A DNA stretch of 64,000 bases from Bacillus_I endophytica_A (lineage in GTDB: Bacteria; Bacillota; Bacilli; Bacillales; Bacillaceae_H): contig NZ_JALAMS010000003.1 in assembly GCF_026790145.1 (NCBI RefSeq), forward strand, positions 372,001-436,000, read 5' to 3'. The notes under the pieces are model-generated. The model searched no databases. It was not told the origin of the DNA and saw nothing but the letters and a program-made list of their open reading frames with translations. The translations under genes and the position numbers were made by a program. Below, piece by piece: positions 1 through 7,800 of this stretch. Numbering within the stretch: the stretch's first letter is position 1; each line of letters begins with the position of its first letter.

Positions 1-227
1 ACGAGCAAATTGTTGTGTCTGGATTAGTTCAACAAGCGAACGTTCGGATTCAGGGTGATAATAAAAGTTATTATGATTTACTACTAAGTTTAGAAGCTCT
101 GCAGAAGCTAAGTAAACAGCACCAAGTGGTTATAGAAGGTAGTTTTGCAGACGTTCTGAAAGCTGAAATGTTGATTAAACTGGCTACGAAAGAGCAAAAA
201 GGAAAAGTTGTACAGTTAGCCTCATAG
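1..227 (+). CDS. C-terminal part of an SCP2-like small protein (5' end outside window)
   Basis: The frame is open from base 3 and ends at TAG 225-227, giving about 74 residues of a gene that begins before the window. The alternating hydrophobic pattern and the stretch VVIEGSFADVLKAEMLIK resemble the end of SCP2 sterol-carrier-like domains, where a loading measure over a bound lipid pocket is followed by a short helix. In B. subtilis an SCP2-like gene (yusD) lies near the methionine importer, which fits the position here, but I recall that only loosely. No signal peptide or membrane segment is visible in the part present. The function is unknown, and the family assignment is an inference from pattern. 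Confidence 0.5.
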   Translation, partial: EQIVVSGLVQQANVRIQGDNKSYYDLLLSLEALQKLSKQHQVVIEGSFADVLKAEMLIKLATKEQKGKVVQLAS

Positions 228-262
228 CAAAAAATAGAAATGTTATCACTGTTGAAAATTAT

Positions 263-291
263 TTGACATTGTTTATGATAGGTGCTACAAT
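263..291 (+). promoter_or_regulatory. SigA promoter of the metNPQ operon
   Basis: A perfect -35 hexamer TTGACA (263-268) is separated by 17 bases from TACAAT (286-291). Transcription would start near 298, just before the SAM riboswitch aptamer, so the whole riboswitch and terminator lie in the leader. Confidence 0.8.
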
Positions 292-330
292 CACTCTCGT
301 AACTTCTAATCGTTTAATTAAATATTGCAA

Positions 331-500
331 CTCTTATCAAGAGAGGTGGAGGGACTGTGCCCGATGAAGCCCGGCAACCGTCAGATAATCTGAAAAGGTG
401 CCAATTCCTGCAAAGTTGTGTAATACGACTTTGAGAGATGAGAGAGAGGCTTGAACATACACAACCTTTCTGCTCGTCGTGCAGAAAGGTTTTTTTATTA
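331..500 (+). ncRNA. SAM-I riboswitch (S box) with expression-platform terminator
   Basis: The aptamer starts with the P1 strand CTCTTATCAAGAGAGGTGGA and carries the conserved core GATGAAGCCCGGCAACC, AAGGTGCCAATTCC and the closing GAGAGATGAGAGAGAGGC (to about 450). It is followed by the hairpin AACCTTTCTGC / GCAGAAAGGTT (463-491) and a run of seven T. In this class SAM binding favours the terminator, so the methionine importer genes downstream would be transcribed when SAM is low. The family is recognised from the conserved core; the switching direction is known for S-box RNAs. Confidence 0.96.
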
Positions 501-619
501 TGCTGAAAAGATTTTGTTTGGGGATACTATTCTTCATTACTAGGCCTCTTTATCGGAAAAAACTGACTTTTTAAACGATAAACAAGAATAACTGACAGAT
601 CGAAGAAGGTGAATACGCA

Positions 620-1645
620 ATGATTACATTGAAGAACGTCAACAAGACATACAAAACAAAATCAGGTGAAGTTGTAGCAGTCAAAGACGTCAATCTCGAA
701 GTTGGGAAGGGAGAAATCTTTGGGATTATTGGTTACAGCGGAGCCGGGAAAAGTACGATGGTTCGGCTTTTTAACGGCCTTGAGAAACCTACAAGTGGGG
801 ATGTCGTAGTAGCAGATAACAACATTGGTCATATAAAGGGCGAACAGCTTCGAAAAGCTCGTCAAGAAATAGGAATGATCTTTCAACATTTCAATTTATT
901 ATGGTCTCGAACTGTACGTGATAATATTTCGTTTCCTCTTGAAATTGCTGGAGTACCAAAGAAAGAGAGACAAAAAAGAGCAGAGGAGCTTATTAAGCTT
1001 GTTGGGCTTGAAGGGCGCGAGAAAGCTTACCCTTCTCAATTAAGTGGAGGGCAAAAACAAAGGGTTGGAATTGCGAGAGCACTTGCTAACAATCCAAAAG
1101 TCCTTCTTTGTGATGAAGCAACTTCAGCACTTGATCCTCAAACAACAGATTCGATTTTAGATTTACTTGTAGACATTAATAAAAAATTAGGACTAACAAT
1201 TGTCCTTATTACGCATGAAATGCATGTTATTCGCAAAATTTGCCATCGTGTAGCAGTGATGGAGAGCGGGAATATTGTGGAGCATGGGGAAGTATTAGAA
1301 GTCTTCCGCAATCCACAGCAGAACGTAACAAAACGTTTCGTGAAGCAAATAGCAGAAGCAGAAGATGCTTCTGAAACAATCTCTACTTTAGTAGAACGCT
1401 ATAAGAGCGGACGGATTGTACAGCTCACATTTATCGGAGATGATGCAGAGCAGCCGCTTATTACTCAACTTATCCGAAAGTTTGATATTGCGGTAAACAT
1501 TGTACAAGGGAAAGTGTCTCAGCTCCAAGATGGTGCGTACGGTACATTATTTATTCATCTTGATGGAAATGAAGAAGAACTAAACAAGGCATTAGCCTTT
1601 TTACAACAAGAGAACATCGAAGTAGAGGTGATCAATCATGTTTAG
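620..1645 (+). CDS. metN: Methionine ABC importer, ATP-binding subunit MetN
   Basis: This is the ATPase that powers uptake of methionine through MetP with the lipoprotein MetQ. The 341-residue protein has Walker A GYSGAGKST near residue 38, signature LSGGQ near 140, Walker B VLLCDEATSALD near 160 and the switch His in ITHEMH. Residues from about 260 form the C-terminal NIL domain that in MetN proteins senses methionine and inhibits transport. It is the first gene behind the SAM riboswitch and overlaps metP by 8 bases. The start ATG at 620 follows GAAGAAGGTG at a usable distance. The length fits the family. Confidence 0.96.
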   Translation: MITLKNVNKTYKTKSGEVVAVKDVNLEVGKGEIFGIIGYSGAGKSTMVRLFNGLEKPTSGDVVVADNNIGHIKGEQLRKARQEIGMIFQHFNLLWSRTVRDNISFPLEIAGVPKKERQKRAEELIKLVGLEGREKAYPSQLSGGQKQRVGIARALANNPKVLLCDEATSALDPQTTDSILDLLVDINKKLGLTIVLITHEMHVIRKICHRVAVMESGNIVEHGEVLEVFRNPQQNVTKRFVKQIAEAEDASETISTLVERYKSGRIVQLTFIGDDAEQPLITQLIRKFDIAVNIVQGKVSQLQDGAYGTLFIHLDGNEEELNKALAFLQQENIEVEVINHV

Positions 1646-2306
1646 TGAATGGTTTCCAAACGTTGACTTAGAGTCTTTTCAACAAGCAACAGTTGAGACG
1701 CTCTATATGACATCTATCTCAGTTATTGCAACGTTTATTTTAGGGATTTTACTTGGACTCTTATTATTTTTAACATCTAAGGGAAGTCTATGGGAAAACA
1801 AGTTCTTTAACACGATTATTGCTGTTATTGTGAACGTATTTCGTTCCATTCCCTTTATCATTTTAATCATTCTATTGCTTCCTTTTACAAACTTTATAAT
1901 TGGTTCTATGTTTGGTCCAAAAGCAGCTCTTCCAGCATTAATTATTGGAGCAGCCCCTTTCTATGCGCGACTTGTAGAAATTGCGCTTCGTGAAATTGAT
2001 CGTGGCGTTATTGAAGCAGCTCAAGCAATGGGAGCGAAAACAAGAACTATCATTTTCAAAGTATTGTTACCAGAGTCATTGCCAGCCCTTATTTCAGGTA
2101 TTACTGTAACAGCTATTGCTCTTATTGGATACACAGCAGTAGCGGCAGCAATTGGGGCAGGAGGACTTGGCGCTCTAGCATATGACCAAGGATTTAAACG
2201 TAATGAGAATGATGTAACATTTTTAGCAACAGCATTAATTTTAGTTATTGTATTTATTCTTCAATTTATTGGCGACTTAGCGACAAAGAAAATCGACAAA
2301 CGCTAA
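1638..2306 (+). CDS. metP: Methionine ABC importer, permease MetP (MetI-type)
   Basis: The membrane subunit of the methionine importer: 222 residues with about five hydrophobic segments. The cytoplasmic coupling loop carries the EAA-type sequence EIDRGVIEAAQAMGAK (about residues 118-133), which docks onto the MetN ATPase. The gene overlaps the end of metN by 8 bases, so translation is probably coupled, and metQ follows 41 bases later. Known relatives move D- and L-methionine inward with ATP. Nothing unusual is seen. Confidence 0.95.
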   Translation: MFSEWFPNVDLESFQQATVETLYMTSISVIATFILGILLGLLLFLTSKGSLWENKFFNTIIAVIVNVFRSIPFIILIILLLPFTNFIIGSMFGPKAALPALIIGAAPFYARLVEIALREIDRGVIEAAQAMGAKTRTIIFKVLLPESLPALISGITVTAIALIGYTAVAAAIGAGGLGALAYDQGFKRNENDVTFLATALILVIVFILQFIGDLATKKIDKR

Positions 2307-2347
2307 TGTGCTATAAACTAATTTTGAAATAAAAGGAGAGTCATTAC

Positions 2348-3175
2348 ATGAAAAAGTTATTTGCATCAGCTGTCCTAGCTTTATCTGTGACAAGCCTTGC
2401 AGCTTGTGGTTCAAGCGGTGGTAGCGACAGCTCTAAAGAAAAAGAAATTAAAATTGTAGCAACAAGTACTCCACACGCTGAGATTTTAGAAGAAGCAGCC
2501 TCAATTTTAGAGAAGAAAGACATCAAGCTTGATGTTGAAGTGAACGATGATTACAGTTTACAAAACAAAATGCTAGCTAGTGGTGAAGTTGATGCAAACT
2601 TTTTCCAACATACACCATACCTTAAAAATGCAATGAAGGAAGACAAAAGCTTTGATCTTGTAAGTGCAGGTGGCGTACACCTTGAGCCAATGGGTGTATA
2701 CTCTAAAAAATATAAAAACCTTGATGAAATTCCTAAAAACGGAACAATTATGATTAGTAATAACGTAGCAGAAGAAGGACGCATGCTTTCTCTTTTACAA
2801 CAAGGCGGTCTTATTAAACTAAAAGAAGGCGTTGACCCTGTTTCAGCAACGAAGAAAGATATTGTAGAAAATAAGAAAAATATCAACATTAAAGTTGGTG
2901 GAGATGCTGCTTTAATGCCAAAAGCATATGAAAATGAAGAAGCAGCCGCAGTTATTATTAACACTAACTATGCAATCGGAGCTGACTTAACGCCAACAAA
3001 AGATGCGATTGAGTTAGAAGGAGAAGATTCACCATACGTGAATATCGTTGCAGTTAAAAAAGGTGACGAAGATCGTGAAGAAATTAAAGAACTTATGAAA
3101 GTTCTTCATTCAAAAGAGATTCAAGACTTTATTAAAGAGAAATATAAAGGTTCTATCATTCCAGTTTCAAAATAA
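2348..3175 (+). CDS. metQ: Methionine-binding lipoprotein MetQ (NlpA family)
   Basis: Substrate-binding protein of the methionine importer, anchored to the outer face of the membrane. The signal peptide ends in the lipobox LAAC with the lipidated Cys at residue 20, followed by a Gly/Ser-rich linker. The mature part carries NLPA-family features such as ATSTPHAEILE, DANFFQHTPYL and NTNYAIGADLTP. At 275 residues it is full length. A good ribosome binding site (AAAGGAGAG) precedes ATG 2348, and a terminator follows the stop within 6 bases, closing the operon. Confidence 0.96.
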   Translation: MKKLFASAVLALSVTSLAACGSSGGSDSSKEKEIKIVATSTPHAEILEEAASILEKKDIKLDVEVNDDYSLQNKMLASGEVDANFFQHTPYLKNAMKEDKSFDLVSAGGVHLEPMGVYSKKYKNLDEIPKNGTIMISNNVAEEGRMLSLLQQGGLIKLKEGVDPVSATKKDIVENKKNINIKVGGDAALMPKAYENEEAAAVIINTNYAIGADLTPTKDAIELEGEDSPYVNIVAVKKGDEDREEIKELMKVLHSKEIQDFIKEKYKGSIIPVSK

Positions 3176-3180
3176 TTTGG

Positions 3181-3210
3181 AAAGGGGGCGCATTTGCGCT
3201 CCCTTTTTTA
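3181..3210 (+). terminator. Terminator of metNPQ
   Basis: The hairpin AAAGGGGGCGC / GCGCTCCCTTT with one G-T pair and loop ATTT is followed by a T run, directly after metQ. Confidence 0.85.
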
Positions 3211-3296
3211 TTTTTATGAAAGGTGCAGAAAGCATACATTTTTTTCTAGAAGACCATACTAATGTTGAAAAGTTTAAAGAAGTGGAGTTGATAGGG

Positions 3297-3659
3297 ATGG
3301 ATACAGGTCAAAATTCAACAGACCAGGCGTTGCATGCGTATAAAGTAGGTATCGGTGAATTTACACAGAGGCTTCCAGATGTTGCTGAAGCATTTAACGC
3401 ATTTACAGAAACATGTTTTAAAGAAGGAGAACTTTCAGCAAAACAGAAACAGCTGATTGCTCTTGGAATCAGTCTTGTAGCACAAGACGAATACTGTATT
3501 ATTTACCATACAAAAGGATGTTTAGATGAAGGCGCAAGTGAGAAGGAAATTCTTGAAGCATGTGGTGTTGGCGCAGCATTTGGCGGAGGAGCAGCAATGA
3601 GTCAAGCTGTTACGCTCGTGCAAGAATGCATTGGAGAACTAGATCAGCGAACACATTAA
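3297..3659 (+). CDS. yurZ: Carboxymuconolactone decarboxylase/AhpD-like protein YurZ
   Basis: A 120-residue protein of the carboxymuconolactone decarboxylase fold (AhpD-like), with the typical KQKQLIALGISLVAQDEYC stretch and a Cys/His loop CIIYHTKGC near residues 63-71. AhpD relatives use a CxxC pair for peroxide reduction; here the cysteines are eight apart, so that reaction cannot be assumed. The longer frame opening at 3177 runs through the metQ terminator, so I chose ATG 3297, which has GTGGAG upstream and gives the normal family length. It sits between metQ and the suf operon, as in B. subtilis. The physiological role is unknown. Confidence 0.85.
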   Translation: MDTGQNSTDQALHAYKVGIGEFTQRLPDVAEAFNAFTETCFKEGELSAKQKQLIALGISLVAQDEYCIIYHTKGCLDEGASEKEILEACGVGAAFGGGAAMSQAVTLVQECIGELDQRTH

Positions 3660-3676
3660 ACAAACGTTTGATTAAG
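3657..3676. repeat. 20-bp near-perfect palindrome over the yurZ stop codon
   Basis: TTAAACAAACGTTTGATTAA has the perfect core CAAACGTTTG and only one mismatched pair. It looks like a TetR-type operator, but no regulator is nearby. A related inverted repeat is at 33646-33667. Confidence 0.4.
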
Positions 3677-3705
3677 GTTTCGAGATTAGTGTTCAAGCTT
3701 TACAA

Positions 3706-3732
3706 TGCCCCTTTTTTAAAAGGGGTCTTTTA
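3706..3732 (+). terminator. Terminator after yurZ
   Basis: CCCCTTT / AAAGGGG hairpin with a short loop followed by TCTTTT. Confidence 0.6.
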
Positions 3733-3869
3733 CATAAGTAGGGAAAGAAACCAATAACAGCCTATTCCTTAAATTTAGTTAAAGCTTTTCCCTGTTTCTA
3801 TAGTAGAAAATAGGATAGAATGAGAAGAGATTAAGAGCTAAGCCTAATAGGGAGATTAGCCTTTCTGGG

Positions 3870-3896
3870 TTGCCATAGGATTTTATTTGTTATAAA
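3870..3896 (+). promoter_or_regulatory. Candidate suf operon promoter
   Basis: TTGCCA (3870-3875) and the extended -10 TGT-TATAAA (3888-3896) are 15 bases apart, which is short. A second possible -10, TATAAT, is at 3899-3904. The rest of 3733-3984 is AT-rich leader with no open reading frame that I can support. Confidence 0.4.
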
Positions 3897-3914
3897 ATTA
3901 TAATGAGAATAAAA

Positions 3915-3929
3915 TGAGAATGATTAGTA
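3915..3929. promoter_or_regulatory. Fur-box-like site in the suf leader
   Basis: TGAGAATGATTAGTA matches the 7-1-7 Fur consensus TGATAATNATTATCA at 12 of 14 defined positions. It lies just downstream of the candidate -10 elements, where a repressor would block transcription. Direct binding is not shown. Confidence 0.45.
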
Positions 3930-3984
3930 ATAAAATTAATAATAAATATTGGCATATATAAGCTAATAATTGGAGGGTTTACGA

Positions 3985-4770
3985 ATGGCAGGTTCAACAT
4001 TAAAGATTACAGACCTTCATGTTGAGATTGAAGGAAAAGAGATTTTAAAAGGTGTTAACTTAGAAATTAAAGGCGGCGAAATCCACGCTGTTATGGGACC
4101 GAACGGTACTGGTAAATCAACGTTATCATCTGCAATTATGGGACACCCTAAGTATGAGGTAACAAAAGGTAGCATCACGCTTGATGGAAAAGATGTTCTT
4201 GAGATGGAAGTTGACGAACGTGCACAAGCAGGTCTTTTCCTTGCGATGCAATACCCAAGTGAAATCAGCGGTGTAACAAACGCAGATTTCCTACGTTCAG
4301 CAATTAATGCTCGTCGTGAAGAAGGTGATGAAATTTCTCTAATGAAATTCATCCGTAAATTAGATTCAAAAATGGAATTACTTGAAATGGATCAAGACAT
4401 GGCACAGCGTTACCTAAACGAAGGTTTCTCTGGTGGGGAGAAGAAACGTAATGAAATTCTTCAACTTATGATGCTTGAACCAAAACTAGCAATCCTTGAT
4501 GAAATTGACTCTGGTCTTGATATTGATGCATTAAAGGTTGTTTCTAAAGGAATCAATGAAATGCGCGGAGAAGACTTCGGCTGCTTAATGATTACTCACT
4601 ATCAACGTTTACTTAACTACATCACACCTGATCATGTTCACGTTATGATGCAAGGACGCGTTGTTAAATCTGGTGGTCCAGAACTAGCACAACGTCTAGA
4701 ATCAGAAGGCTACGACTGGATTAAAAAAGAACTTGGCATTGAAGATGAAACAGTAGGACAAGAAGCATAA
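3985..4770 (+). CDS. sufC: Fe-S cluster assembly ATPase SufC
   Basis: ATPase of the SufBCD scaffold that builds Fe-S clusters in the cytoplasm. The 261-residue protein has Walker A GPNGTGKST near residue 37, the SufC-type signature FSGGEKKRNE near 147, and Walker B LAILDEIDSGLD near 168. It resembles ABC ATPases but works with soluble partners, not a transporter. The start is ATG 3985, preceded by TTGGAGGG at a good distance; an in-frame TTG at 3970 lies inside that ribosome binding site. It opens the operon sufC-sufD-sufS-sufU-sufB, the usual Gram-positive order. Confidence 0.97.
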   Translation: MAGSTLKITDLHVEIEGKEILKGVNLEIKGGEIHAVMGPNGTGKSTLSSAIMGHPKYEVTKGSITLDGKDVLEMEVDERAQAGLFLAMQYPSEISGVTNADFLRSAINARREEGDEISLMKFIRKLDSKMELLEMDQDMAQRYLNEGFSGGEKKRNEILQLMMLEPKLAILDEIDSGLDIDALKVVSKGINEMRGEDFGCLMITHYQRLLNYITPDHVHVMMQGRVVKSGGPELAQRLESEGYDWIKKELGIEDETVGQEA

Positions 4771-4793
4771 AGTAAGCGTTAGGAGGAAATGTC

Positions 4794-6098
4794 ATGACGA
4801 TTGAGACAACATTACCATTTGATAAAGAGTACGTCCGTAATTACTCACAGCAGTCAGAAGAGCCAACATGGCTAACAGACATCCGCTTACAAGCTCTTGA
4901 ACAAGCGGAATCTCTTCCACTGCCAAAAGCAGAAAAAACAAAGATTACAAATTGGAATTTTACAAGCTTTAAGGAGCATACAGTAGAAGGTTCTGCAATT
5001 TCTTCTATTGATGAGCTACCTGAAGTTGTACAGTCTTTAATTAATAAAGAGAATGCAAATAACCTATACGTTCAGCAAAATCAAACGGCTGTTTACTCAG
5101 AGTTAACAGCAGAGCTTAAAGAGCAAGGTGTTATTTTTACAGACATTCAAAAAGCAGCAAAAGAGCATAGTGACCTTGTACAGAAATACTTCATGCAAGG
5201 AGCAAAAGTAGACGAAAACCGTCTGACAGCTCTTCACGCAGCTCTAATGAATGGCGGCGTGTTCGTTTATGTTCCAAAGAACGTTGAAGTAAAAGAACCA
5301 TTGCAAGCTGTTTTTGTTCATGAAAATGCTAAAACACCGTTATTCAACCATGTTATTGTTGTTGCTGATGATAATAGTTCTGTAACATATGTTGAGAACT
5401 ACGTTTCAACAACAAATGCAGATGAAAGTATCGCAAACATCGTGACGGAAGTTTTCGCAAACAATAATGCGAAAGTAACATTTGGTGCTGTAGACTACCT
5501 TGAAGAAGGTACAACAACATATGTGAACCGTCGTGGTATTGCAGAACGCGATGGCCGTATTGAATGGGCACTTGGATTAATGAATGAAGGCAATACGGTT
5601 GCTGAAAACATTACACATCTAATCGGCGATGGTTCATATGGCGATATTAAAACAGTAACAGTTGGCCGTGGTCATCAAACACAAAACTTAACAACGAACA
5701 TTACACACTTCGGTAAAAACTCTGAAGGATATATCTTAAAGCACGGCGTTATGAAGGATAGTGCATCTTCAATTTTTAACGGTATCGGTAAAATTGAGCA
5801 TGGTGCATCAAAATCAAATGCTGAACAAGAATCTCGCGTTCTTATGTTAAGTGAAAAAGCACGTGGAGATGCAAATCCAATTCTTCTTATTGATGAAGAT
5901 GATGTAACAGCAGGACACGCAGCTTCTGTTGGTCGCGTTGATCCGATTCAACTTTACTATCTAATGAGCCGCGGTATTTCAAAAGCTGAAGCAGAACGTC
6001 TAATTGTTTATGGTTTCCTTGACCCAGTTGTTCGCGAATTACCAATTGAAGAAGTTAAAAAACAGCTTGTTGAGGTAATCGAAAGGAAAGTTAAGTAA
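4794..6098 (+). CDS. sufD: Fe-S cluster assembly protein SufD
   Basis: A scaffold component that pairs with SufB on the SufC dimer and is thought to help iron entry. The protein has 434 residues, the normal size. It carries the family beta-helix core (for example RGIAERDGRIEW and LLIDEDDVTAGHAASVGRVD) and the C-terminal stretch QLYYLMSRGISKAEAERLIVYGFLDP shared with SufB. The start ATG has TTAGGAGG upstream, and its stop overlaps the sufS start by one base (TAATG), so translation is probably coupled. Confidence 0.96.
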   Translation: MTIETTLPFDKEYVRNYSQQSEEPTWLTDIRLQALEQAESLPLPKAEKTKITNWNFTSFKEHTVEGSAISSIDELPEVVQSLINKENANNLYVQQNQTAVYSELTAELKEQGVIFTDIQKAAKEHSDLVQKYFMQGAKVDENRLTALHAALMNGGVFVYVPKNVEVKEPLQAVFVHENAKTPLFNHVIVVADDNSSVTYVENYVSTTNADESIANIVTEVFANNNAKVTFGAVDYLEEGTTTYVNRRGIAERDGRIEWALGLMNEGNTVAENITHLIGDGSYGDIKTVTVGRGHQTQNLTTNITHFGKNSEGYILKHGVMKDSASSIFNGIGKIEHGASKSNAEQESRVLMLSEKARGDANPILLIDEDDVTAGHAASVGRVDPIQLYYLMSRGISKAEAERLIVYGFLDPVVRELPIEEVKKQLVEVIERKVK

Positions 6099-7318
6099 TG
6101 AATATCCACGATATTCGTGAACAGTTTCCAATTCTACATCAAGAGGTCAATGGAAATCTGCTTGTTTATCTAGATAGTGCTGCAACATCACAGAAACCTC
6201 TAAAAGTGATTGAAGCAGTTGATAAATATTACCGTGAGTATAACTCAAACGTGCACCGCGGTGTTCATACACTTGGTACAAGAGCAACAGATGGATATGA
6301 AGGGGCTCGTGAAAAAGTACGTAAATTTATTAATGCTTCATCAACAGAGGAAGTTATTTTTACAAGAGGTACAACAACGGCTCTTAATACGATTGCTGCA
6401 AGCTATGGGCGTGCAAATGTAGGGGAAGGCGATGAAATTGTTATCACTTATATGGAGCACCATAGTAACATCATTCCATGGCAGCAAGTTGCCAAAGCAA
6501 CAGGAGCTACGTTAAAATATATACCATTAACAGATGATGGTTCTTTAGATTTAGAAGAAGTGCGCAATACAGTTACATCAAACACAAAGATTGTAGCTGT
6601 TATGCACGTTTCTAACGTTCTTGGAACAATCAACCCTGTTAAAGAAATTGCTCGCATTGCTCATGAAAATGAAGCAGTTATGGTTGTAGACGGAGCACAA
6701 AGTGCGCCACATATGAAAGTGGACGTACAAGATCTTGACTGTGATTTTTATGCTTTTTCAGGACACAAAATGGGTGGTCCGACTGGTATCGGTGTTCTTT
6801 ATGGAAAGAAAGCACTTCTAGAAAAAATGGAGCCTGTTGAATTTGGAGGAGAAATGATTGATTTTGTTAACCTTTATGATTCAACGTGGAAAGAGCTTCC
6901 TTGGAAATTTGAAGGTGGAACACCAATCATTGCAGGAGCTATTGGATTAGGCGCTGCAATTGATTTTCTAGAAGATGTAGGTCTTGATAACATCGCTGCA
7001 CATGAGCATAAGCTTGCACAATATGCGTTAGAAAAGTTGTCAACAGTTGAAGGCATTACGATTTATGGACCGAAAGAACGCGCAGGAGTTGTAACGTTCA
7101 ATCTAGATGAGGTACATCCACACGATGTAGCAACAGTACTTGATGCAGATGGAATTGCTGTTCGTGCTGGTCATCACTGTGCACAGCCTCTTATGAAGTA
7201 CTTGAACGTATCTGCAACAGCTCGTGCAAGTTTCTATCTATACAATACAGAAGAAGAAATTGACCGTTTTGTTTCTTCATTAATTAAAACGAAGGAGTAT
7301 TTCACAAATGTCTTTTAG
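6098..7318 (+). CDS. sufS: Cysteine desulfurase SufS
   Basis: A PLP enzyme that removes sulfur from cysteine as a persulfide and hands it to SufU. The PLP lysine is K224 (SGHK) and the persulfide cysteine is C361 in RAGHHCAQP, both at the positions known for Bacillus SufS. At 406 residues it is full length. It overlaps sufD by one base and sufU by eleven, consistent with coupled translation within the operon. Confidence 0.97.
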   Translation: MNIHDIREQFPILHQEVNGNLLVYLDSAATSQKPLKVIEAVDKYYREYNSNVHRGVHTLGTRATDGYEGAREKVRKFINASSTEEVIFTRGTTTALNTIAASYGRANVGEGDEIVITYMEHHSNIIPWQQVAKATGATLKYIPLTDDGSLDLEEVRNTVTSNTKIVAVMHVSNVLGTINPVKEIARIAHENEAVMVVDGAQSAPHMKVDVQDLDCDFYAFSGHKMGGPTGIGVLYGKKALLEKMEPVEFGGEMIDFVNLYDSTWKELPWKFEGGTPIIAGAIGLGAAIDFLEDVGLDNIAAHEHKLAQYALEKLSTVEGITIYGPKERAGVVTFNLDEVHPHDVATVLDADGIAVRAGHHCAQPLMKYLNVSATARASFYLYNTEEEIDRFVSSLIKTKEYFTNVF

Positions 7319-7754
7319 TAACCTTGATACACTGTACCGTCAAGTGATTATGGATCATTATAAAAATCCTCGTAACAAGGGTAACCTTGATGACGAAACA
7401 GTGACAATTAATATGAACAACCCAACTTGTGGTGATCGAATTCAACTTTCTTTAAAAGTTGAGGATGATAAAGTCGTCGATGCGAAGTTTGATGGTGAAG
7501 GTTGTTCAATTTCATTATCAAGTGCTTCTATGATGACACAAGCTATTAAAGGCTTAAAAGTTGAAGATGCTCTTAAAATGTCAAAAGTTTTTTCAGATAT
7601 GATGCAGGGAAAAGAATATGAAGATAGTAGCCTTGAATTAGAAGATATCGAAGCATTACAAGGTGTATCCCAGTTTCCAGCCCGCATTAAATGTGCAACA
7701 TTAGCTTGGAAAGCAATGGAAAAAGGTTTGCACGAGAAGGATAGCGACGCATAA
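7308..7754 (+). CDS. sufU: Zinc-dependent sulfur-transfer protein SufU
   Basis: SufU accepts the persulfide sulfur from SufS in Gram-positive bacteria. The 148-residue protein has the three zinc-binding cysteines at C41 (PTCGD), C66 (EGCSIS) and C129 (IKCATL), with Asp43 beside the first. The insertion between the second and third cysteine marks SufU rather than IscU. It overlaps sufS by 11 bases and is followed by sufB after 46 bases. Confidence 0.96.
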   Translation: MSFSNLDTLYRQVIMDHYKNPRNKGNLDDETVTINMNNPTCGDRIQLSLKVEDDKVVDAKFDGEGCSISLSSASMMTQAIKGLKVEDALKMSKVFSDMMQGKEYEDSSLELEDIEALQGVSQFPARIKCATLAWKAMEKGLHEKDSDA

Positions 7755-7800
7755 GTAGCTTTATGATCGTTTCAAACCAATATGTAGGGGGTAGTAAAAA

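Noticed and set aside
337..537. Minus-strand 66-codon open frame
   Set aside because: It lies entirely on the SAM riboswitch and its terminator; the RNA structure explains the sequence.
3177..3296. N-terminal extension of yurZ to 3177
   Set aside because: It would translate through the metQ terminator and has no ribosome binding site; ATG 3297 gives the family length.
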